The notes under the pieces were generated by a model. It searched no databases, had not been told where the DNA came from, and saw only the letters and a list, made by a program, of their open reading frames with translations. Positions 42,463-50,515 of a DNA stretch of 64,000 nt are shown piece by piece. The first letter of the stretch is position 1. Each line of letters opens with the position of its first letter. The position numbers were made by a program, and so were the translations under genes. The stretch is from Asanoa sp. WMMD1127. GTDB lineage: Bacteria; Actinomycetota; Actinomycetes; Mycobacteriales; Micromonosporaceae. The stretch is taken from positions 3,596,001-3,660,000 of the forward strand of contig NZ_JARUBP010000001.1 of NCBI RefSeq assembly GCF_029626225.1. Reading direction: 5' to 3'.

Positions 42463-42511
42463 CGTGCGGACGAGCGCGCGGGTGAGCCGCGCGCCCGTCC
42501 GCCGCCTCGCG

Positions 42512-42546
42512 CCGGTGCGATGAGAGAGGTGAATCGCACCGGTGCG
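42512..42546. other. Perfect hairpin/palindrome between GGDEF-EAL and MFS genes
   Basis: CCGGTGCGAT (42512-42521) and ATCGCACCGG (42533-42542) form a perfect 10-bp stem with an 11-nt loop. The 3' arm overlaps a 12-bp palindrome CGCACCGGTGCG (42535-42546). This could be a terminator of the left operon or an operator for the MFS gene. Confidence 0.5.
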
Positions 42547-42662
42547 TTCGCGCTTGCCGAGTGCGCGGAGTCGTTGGGGCCCCTCTTGACCTGAGACCAA
42601 TCATGCGGTACGGCGATCGACGCGGCAACGTATTTGTCGGTGCCCACCGGCATGATGTCCCG

Positions 42663-43949
42663 GTGAGCCTCCTCGCCGACGTCGACTTCCGCCGCTACTG
42701 GCTCGCCCGCATGGTTTCGCTCACCGGCTCGCTGGTCACCTACGTGGCGCTCCCGGTGCTGATCTACTCGGTGACCGGCTCGAGCCTGTGGACCGCGTTC
42801 GTCGTCGTCGCCGAGGGCGTGCCCTACCTCTGCTTCGGCCTGTTCGCCGGCGCCCTGGCCGACCGCCTCGACCGCCGCCGCGTGATGGTGATCGCCGACC
42901 TGGTCAACGCGGTCGTGCTCGGCTCGATCCCGGCGGCCTGGGCGTTCGGCGTGCTGACCGCGCCACACGTGCTGGTCGTCGCGTTCCTGACCCAGATCCT
43001 GTTCGTCTTCTTCGACGCGGCCAACTTCGGCGCCCTGCCGGCGCTGGTCGGCCGTGCCCGCATCGCCGCCGCCAACTCGGCCGTCCACGGCGGCGGCACG
43101 GTCCTGGAGATCATCGTGCCCGGCCTCGCCGGTGTGCTGATCACGCTGACCGCCCCCGCGCCGCTGCTGCTCGTCGACGCGGTGTCGTTCGCGGTGTCGG
43201 CGCTGCTGGTGCGGGCGATCGCCACGCCGCTGCAGACGGGCGTGCCCGGCCCGCCGGGGGGCATGCTCCGCGACATCCGCGAAGGCGTCGTCTTCCTGAG
43301 CCGGCATTCGATCGTCCGCACACAGACCGTCATCGGCTGCCTGCAGTCGATGACGGGCGGCGCCTTCATGGGCCAGTTCGTGCCGTGGCTCGACCAGACG
43401 CTCGGCATCCGCCCGACAAACGACGCACGCCTGGGCATCATGTACGGCGTCTGGGGCGCCGGCGGCATCGTGGCCGCGGTGCTGTTCCCGCGCCTGTCGC
43501 GGCGGCTGGGCGAGCCGCGGGTGACGCTGTGGTTCCTGCCGCTCTCGGCGCTGGCCGGCCTGGCCTGCGGCCTGGCCACCAACTGGGTGGTCGCGGCGGC
43601 CATGCTGGGTCTGTGGGCCATCGTCTACTCGATGGTGGTGCTGACCGCGATCACGCTGCGGCAGCGGGTCACGCCCGACCGACTACAGAGCCGGGTCAAC
43701 ACCGCCGGCCGCATGATCTCGTTCGGCGTCGGCTGGCCGGTGGGCGCGCTGCTTGGCGGTCTGGTCTCGGAGGCGACCGATCCCCGGACGGCCATCATCT
43801 GGACGGCGGCCATGACGGGGATCGGGGTGGTGTTCGCGTGGCTGTCACCGCTGCGGCGGCTGGCCGGCGAGCCGATCCCGGACGCCGACGAGACGCCGAC
43901 GCCCGCGCAGCGGGAGCCGGTGCCGGCGCCCGACCGCATCGAGGCGTAG
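42663..43949 (+). CDS. MFS transporter (DHA3-like exporter)
   Basis: A 428-residue major facilitator with 12 predicted helices, resembling the enterobactin exporter/macrolide efflux-like (DHA3) group. The early block is DFRRYWLARMVSLTGSLVTYVALPV, and the loop motif between helices 2 and 3 is AGALADRLDRRRVM. The cargo is unknown. The GTG at 42663 (MSLLADVDFRRYW) agrees with relatives; an in-frame ATG at 42603 would add 20 residues. It is convergent with the FAD-GcvT gene. Confidence 0.85.
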   Translation: MSLLADVDFRRYWLARMVSLTGSLVTYVALPVLIYSVTGSSLWTAFVVVAEGVPYLCFGLFAGALADRLDRRRVMVIADLVNAVVLGSIPAAWAFGVLTAPHVLVVAFLTQILFVFFDAANFGALPALVGRARIAAANSAVHGGGTVLEIIVPGLAGVLITLTAPAPLLLVDAVSFAVSALLVRAIATPLQTGVPGPPGGMLRDIREGVVFLSRHSIVRTQTVIGCLQSMTGGAFMGQFVPWLDQTLGIRPTNDARLGIMYGVWGAGGIVAAVLFPRLSRRLGEPRVTLWFLPLSALAGLACGLATNWVVAAAMLGLWAIVYSMVVLTAITLRQRVTPDRLQSRVNTAGRMISFGVGWPVGALLGGLVSEATDPRTAIIWTAAMTGIGVVFAWLSPLRRLAGEPIPDADETPTPAQREPVPAPDRIEA

Positions 43950-44114
43950 GAACCGGAACGCCGGCCGAACGGTGCCGAGCCACACCCAGCGGCACTGCGG
44001 CGATTCGACGTGCGAGCGGCTTCGGCTGCCCTGAGGGCAGGCCCGCCGCAGGCGGGGACGGGCGCCGGCCCAGCCTGCGGCGGCTCCGGCGGTGTGTCGC
44101 CGGGCCGAACGCGG

Positions 44115-46514
44115 CTAGCCGCGGATGCGGCGGTTCTCCGGGTCGTACAACGGTTCCCTCACCACGGTGGCGTCCTGCCACCCGCCGAACATCCCTACCT
44201 CCACCCGCTCGCCAGGCTCCACAGTAGACGGAAGGTAGGCGTAGGCGATCGACGCCTCAACGCGGTAGCCGTAGCCGCCGGAGGTGACCCGGCCGACCGG
44301 TTCCCCCGCCACCCGGACCGGTTCCGTGCCCAGGCAGACGGCCGTCGGGTCGTCGAGGACCAGGCAGCGCAGGCGGCGCGTCGGGGACGCGCCCCGTAAC
44401 GCGGCGCTGCCCAGGAAGTCCTTGTCGGTCCGGACCGCGAACGACAGCCCGGCCTCGTTCGGCGTGGTCTCGGGCGTGATGTCCGAGCCCCACACCCGGT
44501 AGCCCTTCTCCAGCCGCATCGACTCGATGGCCCGGTAGCCCGCCGGGCGCAGGCCGTGTGGCGCGCCCGCGTCGACCATCAGGTCCCAGAGCGTCAGGAC
44601 GTACTCCGTCGGCGCGTAGAACTCCCAGCCGAACTCACCCACGAAGGTCACCCGTTGGGCCAGCACCGGCACCGGGCCCAGCGTGACCCGGCTCGCCCGC
44701 ATGAAGCGGGTGTCGAGCGAGCCGTCGACCAGCGGCGCCACGATCTCGCGGGCGGCCGGACCCCACAGGCACAGGCAGCCGTACGCACCGGTCACGTCGT
44801 CTACCACCACGTCCGCGGGGGCGTGGCGGCGCAGCCAGGCGGCGTCGCGTACCCCCGAAGCCGTGCTGGTCACGACGCGGAAGTGGTCCGGCCCCAGGCG
44901 GGTCACGGTCAGGTCGGCCTCGATGCCGCCGCGGGCGTTCAGCAGCTGCGTGTAGGTCACCGCGCCCACCGGACGGGAGACGTCGTTGGCGCACATCCAC
45001 TGGAGAAAGGCGGCCGCGCCAGGCCCGCGGACGTCCAGCTTCGCGAACGACGACTGGTCGAACAGGCCCGCCGCCGACGCGGTCGCCCGGCACTCAGCGG
45101 CGATCGCCGGCGACCACACCCGACCCGCCCAGCCGGCGGGACGCACGGCGTCGGGGTCCGACGGCCGCGCCGGGAACCAGTTCACCCGCTCCCAGCCGGC
45201 CTTCTCGCCGAGCGCGGCCTCCAGCGTCCGCGGCCAGATCGCCGAGCGGCGCAGCGGTCGCCCGGCCGTCCACTCGGTGTGCGGATAGACCACGTCGTAG
45301 TAGCGGGAGTACGCGTCGAGCGCCTTGGCCGTCGCCCAGGACCGGCTGGCCGCGTGCGGGCCGAACCGGCGGATGTCCATGGTGGACATGTCGAGTTCCG
45401 GCTGGCCGTCGACGATCCACTCCGCGATCGCCTTGCCGACACCGCCGGCGGCCGCGAGACCGTGCACGCAGAAGCCGGCCGCCACCCAGAAGCCGCGTAC
45501 CGCCGTCTCGCCCAGCAGGAACTCGCCGTCGGGCGTGAACGCCTCGGCGCCGTTGACCACCCGCGCGATCGACGCCGAGCGCAACGCGGGCACCCGACGC
45601 CGGCCGGCCGCCCAGGACTCCGCGAACAGCGAAAGGTCCGGCGGGAACAGCGATCGCGGCGACGCCAGCGGTGGTCCCGACGACGGCCAGCACACCGGCG
45701 GCGTGCGGATGTACCCGCCGATCAACAGCCCGTCCGGCGGATCGCCGCCGCCACGGAAGTAGACGATGTGGTCCGGGTCGCGCACCGTCGGCAGGGCCGG
45801 CAGGTCGTCGAGGGGGAGCGGCGAGCTGACCACGTACTGGTGCTTGATCGGCACGACCGGGATCGCGACCCCCGCGAGCGCGCCGACGTGCCCGGCCGCC
45901 GCGCCGGCCGCGTTGACCACGATCTCGGTGGCGACCCGGCCGTGCGACGTCTCCACCGCGGCGACCCGGCCGCCGACCACCTCGACCCCGGTCACGGTGA
46001 CCCCGGTCGCGATGGTGACGCCGAGCGAACGGGCACCCGCCGCCAGCGCGCCGGCCAGCGCGTCCGGCCGCAGGTAGCCGTCGCCGGGCAGCCAGCCGGC
46101 CGACCGCACGTCCGACACGTCCAGGAAAGGCATCCGCGTCGCCAGGGCGGCGGGGGAGAGCAATTCCATCTCCAGGCCGTACGTCGTCGCCGAGGACGCC
46201 TGGCGCAGCAGCTCCTCCTCGCGCGCGGGCGTCGTGGCCAGCCGGACGCCGCCGACGCCACGCCACCCGGGGTCCAGACCCGTGCGCTCGGCCAGCTCGG
46301 CGTAGAGCGACGACGAATACATGATCATGCGGGTCTGGCTGATCGTGGAGCGCAGCTGGCCTACGAAGCCCGCCGAATGCCAGGTGGTGCCCTCGGTCAG
46401 CTCGTGCTGCTCGAGCAGCAGCACGTCGGTCCAGCCCAGCCGGGCCAGGTGGTAGGCGATGCTGCAGCCCGCGACCCCGCCACCGACGATCACCACGCGC
46501 GCTTCGGTCCGCAC
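44115..46514 (-). CDS. FAD-dependent oxidoreductase fused to GcvT domain (dimethylglycine dehydrogenase-like)
   Basis: A 799-residue enzyme of the sarcosine/dimethylglycine dehydrogenase family. The N-terminal FAD-binding fold starts VVIVGGGVAGCSIAYHL, with H46 in TTWHSAG at the place of the histidine that covalently holds FAD in dimethylglycine dehydrogenase. The C-terminal half (from about residue 430) is a GcvT-like, tetrahydrofolate-binding domain with WMCANDVSRPVGAVTYTQLLN and EKGYRVWG. Such enzymes remove N-methyl groups and pass the one-carbon unit to folate. It is divergent from the kinase-permease side of the amine cluster and shares its control region, which suggests a linked amine substrate. 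Confidence 0.88.
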   Translation of the reverse strand: MRTEARVVIVGGGVAGCSIAYHLARLGWTDVLLLEQHELTEGTTWHSAGFVGQLRSTISQTRMIMYSSSLYAELAERTGLDPGWRGVGGVRLATTPAREEELLRQASSATTYGLEMELLSPAALATRMPFLDVSDVRSAGWLPGDGYLRPDALAGALAAGARSLGVTIATGVTVTGVEVVGGRVAAVETSHGRVATEIVVNAAGAAAGHVGALAGVAIPVVPIKHQYVVSSPLPLDDLPALPTVRDPDHIVYFRGGGDPPDGLLIGGYIRTPPVCWPSSGPPLASPRSLFPPDLSLFAESWAAGRRRVPALRSASIARVVNGAEAFTPDGEFLLGETAVRGFWVAAGFCVHGLAAAGGVGKAIAEWIVDGQPELDMSTMDIRRFGPHAASRSWATAKALDAYSRYYDVVYPHTEWTAGRPLRRSAIWPRTLEAALGEKAGWERVNWFPARPSDPDAVRPAGWAGRVWSPAIAAECRATASAAGLFDQSSFAKLDVRGPGAAAFLQWMCANDVSRPVGAVTYTQLLNARGGIEADLTVTRLGPDHFRVVTSTASGVRDAAWLRRHAPADVVVDDVTGAYGCLCLWGPAAREIVAPLVDGSLDTRFMRASRVTLGPVPVLAQRVTFVGEFGWEFYAPTEYVLTLWDLMVDAGAPHGLRPAGYRAIESMRLEKGYRVWGSDITPETTPNEAGLSFAVRTDKDFLGSAALRGASPTRRLRCLVLDDPTAVCLGTEPVRVAGEPVGRVTSGGYGYRVEASIAYAYLPSTVEPGERVEVGMFGGWQDATVVREPLYDPENRRIRG

Positions 46515-46536
46515 CTGCGCAGTCCTACCACCAGAA

Positions 46537-46547
46537 AGGTCTGACCA
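46537..46547. promoter_or_regulatory. GntR/FadR-type operator candidate
   Basis: AGGTCTGACCA fits the TGGTNNGACCA-like inverted pattern of FadR-group GntR operators (GGTC-T-GACC). It lies in the divergent gap next to the 5' end of the FAD-GcvT gene, and a FadR-type gene is in the cluster. Confidence 0.45.
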
Positions 46548-46584
46548 AATCAGCTATCCGGTCAGTGAACTTTTAACCTCGTGA

Positions 46585-46616
46585 GTATTGACCCGCGTGA
46601 TCACGCGGGTCAACAC
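46585..46616. promoter_or_regulatory. 26-bp perfect palindrome, likely operator
   Basis: From 46588 to 46613 the sequence is a perfect palindrome with half-site TTGACCCGCGTGA; with one mismatch it extends to 46585-46616. It is central in the divergent gap between the FAD-GcvT gene and the kinase-permease genes. It could be a regulator site or form a cruciform or hairpin. Confidence 0.65.
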
Positions 46617-46655
46617 TCCCGCCTAGGAGAACGGGGGCATGCGGCGGAGGCGGGC

Positions 46656-47606
46656 ATGCGGATGGCGGAGCGACCCGAGGCGGGCGACGTGCTGCGCCGC
46701 GTCTCGCTCTTCGCCGATCGTCCGGTGCGCGCCACCCCGGTCGCCGGTGGACTGTCGCACCACATCTGGCGCGTCGACACCGGTGGGCGCAGCTATCTGT
46801 TGCGGGTGCTCGACCCGGCGGTTTCCGCGGCCGGCCTGGGCATCCCGCCCGAGCAGGAGATCGAGAACACCCGGCGGGCGGCCGACAGCGGTGCCGGCGC
46901 CCGGGTGATCGAGGTGCTGCCCGACGTGCCGGCGCTCGTGCTGGAGTTCCTGCCGGGCCGCACGCTGCACGCCGACGACGTGCGGGCCGACGAGGCGATC
47001 CCCAAGCTGGCGGCCGCGTGCCGGCGGCTGCACGCCGGCCCGGCCTTCGCCAACGACTTCGACATCCTGGCCAAGCGGCGCGAGCTGCTCGACATCTGCC
47101 GCCGGCACGACCTGGGAATCCCGGCCGGCTACCACGACCGACAGTCCATCGTGGACGCGATCGGCGTCGCGATCGCGCGGCAGCCGGCCCAGGTAAGACC
47201 GTGCCACAACGACCTGCTGCCCGAGAACTTCATCGACCTGGCCGGCGACGTGCGCATCGTCGACTACCAGCTGTCCGGCAACAACGACCCGGCCTTCGAG
47301 CTGGGTGACATAGCGGCCGAGGCCGACTTCGACCCCGACCGGACGGCGGCCCTCGCGACCGCCTACTACGGCACGGAGACCGTACCCGCGCTGATCGCCC
47401 GGGTCCGGCTCAACCAGGTTCTGTCCAATGTCACCTGGACGCTCTGGTTCTCCGTGCACCACGGCCTGTTGAGCGCGCGCACGTCGACCTTCGACTACGC
47501 GGGCGAAGCGGCCGACAAATGGGCCCGGGCCACCCGCGATCTCGACGCACCCGAGCTGGGACGCCTGATCGACGCCGCCGCGGGCCGCACGGCCACCCCG
47601 TTATGA
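46656..47606 (+). CDS. Choline/ethanolamine kinase-like phosphotransferase
   Basis: A 316-residue protein of the choline kinase/aminoglycoside phosphotransferase superfamily. The catalytic loop is CHNDLLPENFIDL (Brenner motif H-x-D-x4-N), followed by IVDYQLSGNNDPAFELGDIAAE with the metal aspartate. The N-terminal nucleotide-binding lobe has SHHIWRVDTGGRSYLLRVL. Such kinases phosphorylate choline, ethanolamine or thiamine. Here it leads an apparent operon with the permease and the ligase genes. I chose the ATG at 46656 because of GGAGG upstream. Confidence 0.82.
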   Translation: MRMAERPEAGDVLRRVSLFADRPVRATPVAGGLSHHIWRVDTGGRSYLLRVLDPAVSAAGLGIPPEQEIENTRRAADSGAGARVIEVLPDVPALVLEFLPGRTLHADDVRADEAIPKLAAACRRLHAGPAFANDFDILAKRRELLDICRRHDLGIPAGYHDRQSIVDAIGVAIARQPAQVRPCHNDLLPENFIDLAGDVRIVDYQLSGNNDPAFELGDIAAEADFDPDRTAALATAYYGTETVPALIARVRLNQVLSNVTWTLWFSVHHGLLSARTSTFDYAGEAADKWARATRDLDAPELGRLIDAAAGRTATPL

Positions 47607-47627
47607 CCGCCTCAAGGAGGTGTTGCA

Positions 47628-49199
47628 GTGACGACCACGTCGCCCGAGACGGGTGAGCAGCCACTGGACGACGATGCCCAGCGGCTCGCGGAACTCGGCT
47701 ACAAGCAGGAACTTCGGCGCAAGTGGAGCGGCTTCTCCAACTTCGCCATCTCGTTCTCGATCATCTCGATCCTGGCCGGCTGCTTCACCACGTTCGGCCA
47801 GGCCTGGAACAACGGCGGCCCGATCGCCATCTCCTGGGGCTGGCCGCTGATCTCGGCGTTCATCCTGATCATCGGGCTCTGCATGTCGGAGCTCGTCTCG
47901 GCGTACCCCACCGCCGGCGGCATCTACTGGTGGGCCGCGAAGATGGGCAAGCCGGTGCACGGCTGGTTCACCGGCTGGCTCAACCTGGTGGGCCTCATCG
48001 CGGTGACCGCGTCGGTCGACTACGGCTGCGCCACGTTCCTCAACCTGACGCTGTCGGCGCTGTTCGACGGGTGGGCCGGCACGCTCAACCAGGCGTTCCT
48101 CCTCTTCGTGATCATCCTGGCGCTGCACGGCATCATCAACATCTGGGGTCACGCGATCATCGACATCCTCCAGAACGTCTCGGTCTGGTGGCACGTCGCG
48201 GGCGCGGCCGCGGTGGTGCTGATCCTGGTGTTCGTGCCGGACAACCACCAGAGCTTCCAGTTCGTCTTCACCGAGCGGTTCAACAACTCCGGCTTCGGAA
48301 ACGGCGACCACAACGGGTTGATGTTCTGGTTCTTCATCCTGCCGCTGGGCTTCCTGCTCACGCAGTACACGATCACCGGCTTCGACGCCTGCGCGCACGT
48401 GTCGGAGGAGACCCGCGGCGCCTCGCACGCGGCGGCCCGGGGCCTCTGGCAGTCGATCTTCTATTCGGCCATCGGCGGCTGGATCCTGCTGCTGGCGTTC
48501 CTGTTCGCCGCCACCGACGTCGACGCGATCAACGAGGCCGGCGGCTTCTCGGGCGCCATCTTCGAGACCGCGCTGACCCCGGTGTTCTTCAAGATCGTCA
48601 TCATCATCTCGACGATCGGCCAGTTCTTCTGCGGCATGAGCTGCGTGACGTCCATGTCGCGGATGACCTACGCGTTCAGCCGCGACCGCGCCGTCCCCGG
48701 CTGGCGGCTCTGGTCGAAGGTCAACCGCGACGGCACCCCGGTGTACGCGATCATCGCCGGCACCGTCGCCGGCGGCGTGCTCACCCTGCCGGCCCTCTAC
48801 CAGTACAACGGCATCCCGGTCGCCTTCTACGCCGTCGTTTCGGTGGCGGTGATCGGCCTCTACCTCGCGTTCCTCATCCCGATCGCGCTGCGGCTCCGGA
48901 TGGGCGACCGGTTCCGCCCGGGCCCGTGGACGCTGGGCTCCCGCTACAAGGTGCTCGGCTGGATCGCGGTGATCGAGATCGCGATCATCTCGATCTACTT
49001 CATCATGCCGTTCACCCCGGCCGCGGTCCCGTTCAGCGACGACTTCACGTGGAGCGCGGTCAACTACGCGCCGCTGGCCGTCGGCGGCGTGCTGCTCGCG
49101 GTGTGGCTCTGGTGGTTGCTCTCGGCCCGCAAGTGGTTCACCGGCCCGCGCCGTACGATCGAGGAACCGGGCGTGGCCGACGCATGGAAGACGCCCTGA
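47628..49199 (+). CDS. APC family amino acid/choline-type permease
   Basis: A 523-residue transporter with 12 predicted helices of the amino acid/choline transporter branch of the APC superfamily. The family start is GFSNFAISFSIISILAGCFTTF (written here as pattern GFSNFAISFS and SILAGC), then SAYPTAGGIYWWAA and the late SRMTYAFSRDRAVP. The branch moves GABA, choline, amines or amino acids. It begins 21 bases after the kinase gene behind AAGGAGG, so it is co-transcribed. In this cluster it is the likely importer of the amine substrate. Confidence 0.88.
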   Translation: MTTTSPETGEQPLDDDAQRLAELGYKQELRRKWSGFSNFAISFSIISILAGCFTTFGQAWNNGGPIAISWGWPLISAFILIIGLCMSELVSAYPTAGGIYWWAAKMGKPVHGWFTGWLNLVGLIAVTASVDYGCATFLNLTLSALFDGWAGTLNQAFLLFVIILALHGIINIWGHAIIDILQNVSVWWHVAGAAAVVLILVFVPDNHQSFQFVFTERFNNSGFGNGDHNGLMFWFFILPLGFLLTQYTITGFDACAHVSEETRGASHAAARGLWQSIFYSAIGGWILLLAFLFAATDVDAINEAGGFSGAIFETALTPVFFKIVIIISTIGQFFCGMSCVTSMSRMTYAFSRDRAVPGWRLWSKVNRDGTPVYAIIAGTVAGGVLTLPALYQYNGIPVAFYAVVSVAVIGLYLAFLIPIALRLRMGDRFRPGPWTLGSRYKVLGWIAVIEIAIISIYFIMPFTPAAVPFSDDFTWSAVNYAPLAVGGVLLAVWLWWLLSARKWFTGPRRTIEEPGVADAWKTP

Positions 49200-49258
49200 C
49201 GCTGCGACCCACGCGGCCGGCGCGCGTCGCCGGCCGCGCGGGATTGGGGGTACGCCCA

Positions 49259-50464
49259 ATGCCCACCGACGCCGCCCGGAAGCGGGCCCGCCGCCCGCCT
49301 CCGGCCGCGGCCGACCCGACACCCGCGGAACCCACCGCGTCCGCCGCGACGGCCAGCCGGCAGCCCCTGGCGTCGGAGGCTGAGCTGACCCCCGCGGCGG
49401 CAAGCCGCCGGCCGCGTTCGGCGGAGGCTGGGCTGACCTCCGCGGCGGCAGGCCGCCGGCCGCGCTCGGCGGAGGCTGGGCTGACAACCGCGGCGGCAGG
49501 CCGCCGGCCGCGCTCGGCGGAGGCTGGGCTGACAACCGCGGCGGCAAGCCGCCGGCCGCGCTCGGCGGAGGCTGGGCTGACAACCGCGGCGGCAAGCCGC
49601 CGGCCGCGTTCGGCGGAGGCTGGGCTGACGCCCGCGGCGCGAACGGAGGCGGGGACGGCCGAGCAGCGGTGGCGGTCGCTGGACGAGGCGATCCGGCCCG
49701 GCCGGCGGGCGGATCCGGCCGTCACCGAGGTGGCGGGCGTGCCGCTGTGGCGGCCCGTCCGCGGGGGCAACGCCTTCGAGATCACCGTTTCGCGGCTCGC
49801 GCAGGCCATCCGGCTCGGGCTCGTCGGCGAAGGTGACCGGCTGCCGCCCGAGCGGGAGCTCGCCGAGCAGCTCCAGGTCAGCCGGGTCACCCTGCGGGAG
49901 GCGATCCGGGCGCTGCGCGAGGCCGGCTTTCTCGAGTCGCGGCGCGGGCGGACCGGCGGCACCTTCGTGGTGACGCCGGGAACCGTCGAGAAGGGACGGC
50001 GGCCGACCCGGCCGAGGCACGGCGGCGCCGCCGAGCTGGCGCGGCGGATGGGCGACGCCCTGCACGACGCGCTCGACTTCCGGCGGGTGCTGGAGCCCGG
50101 GGCGGCGGGGCTGGCGGCGACCCGGACCCTCGCGGCCGTCGACCGACAGCGGCTCGTGGCCAGCCTGACCGCCTCCCGCGACCGCGACCCGGCCACCCGC
50201 CGCGTGGCCGACTCCCGGCTGCACCTGGCCATCGCGGCCGCGAGCGGGAGCCCGTCGCTGGCCGCGGCGGTGGCCGACGTGCAGCTCACGCTCGACGGTT
50301 TGCTGGCCAGCATTCCGGTCATCAAGAAGAACCTGGACCACTCCGACCTGCAACACACCCGGGTCGTCGACGCGATTCTCGCCGGGGACGCGGCCGCCGC
50401 GCGGGCGACGATGGAGGAGCACTGCGACGGGACCGCCGTGCTGCTGCGTGGCTTGCTCGGATGA
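49259..50464 (+). CDS. FadR-type GntR regulator with repeat-rich N-terminus
   Basis: A 401-residue regulator. The winged helix-turn-helix is at about residues 172-235 (LAEQLQVSRVTLREAIRAL and FLESRRGRTGGTFV). A FadR-type helical ligand-binding domain (about 255-395) follows. The first 165 residues are not part of the fold and hold five in-frame copies of a 16-residue repeat (residues 43-122). The homologous regulator next to glnA4 in Streptomyces coelicolor represses the gamma-glutamylethanolamide ligase gene. The ATG at 49259 is the likely start; a later one inside or after the repeats cannot be excluded. Confidence 0.78.
   Translation: MPTDAARKRARRPPPAAADPTPAEPTASAATASRQPLASEAELTPAAASRRPRSAEAGLTSAAAGRRPRSAEAGLTTAAAGRRPRSAEAGLTTAAASRRPRSAEAGLTTAAASRRPRSAEAGLTPAARTEAGTAEQRWRSLDEAIRPGRRADPAVTEVAGVPLWRPVRGGNAFEITVSRLAQAIRLGLVGEGDRLPPERELAEQLQVSRVTLREAIRALREAGFLESRRGRTGGTFVVTPGTVEKGRRPTRPRHGGAAELARRMGDALHDALDFRRVLEPGAAGLAATRTLAAVDRQRLVASLTASRDRDPATRRVADSRLHLAIAAASGSPSLAAAVADVQLTLDGLLASIPVIKKNLDHSDLQHTRVVDAILAGDAAAARATMEEHCDGTAVLLRGLLG
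49385..49624 (+). repeat. 48-bp in-frame tandem repeat in the GntR gene
   Basis: Five 48-bp units start at 49385, 49433, 49481, 49529 and 49577. Each holds CGGCGGCAAGCCGCCGG, a small inverted repeat, and encodes a 16-residue unit around ASRRPRSAEAGL. The period keeps the reading frame. Confidence 0.85.
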
Positions 50465-50515
50465 TTGACGCACCAATGGTTTACGAGTAGACCTTTTGCA
50501 ATGGAGGCGCGAGGA

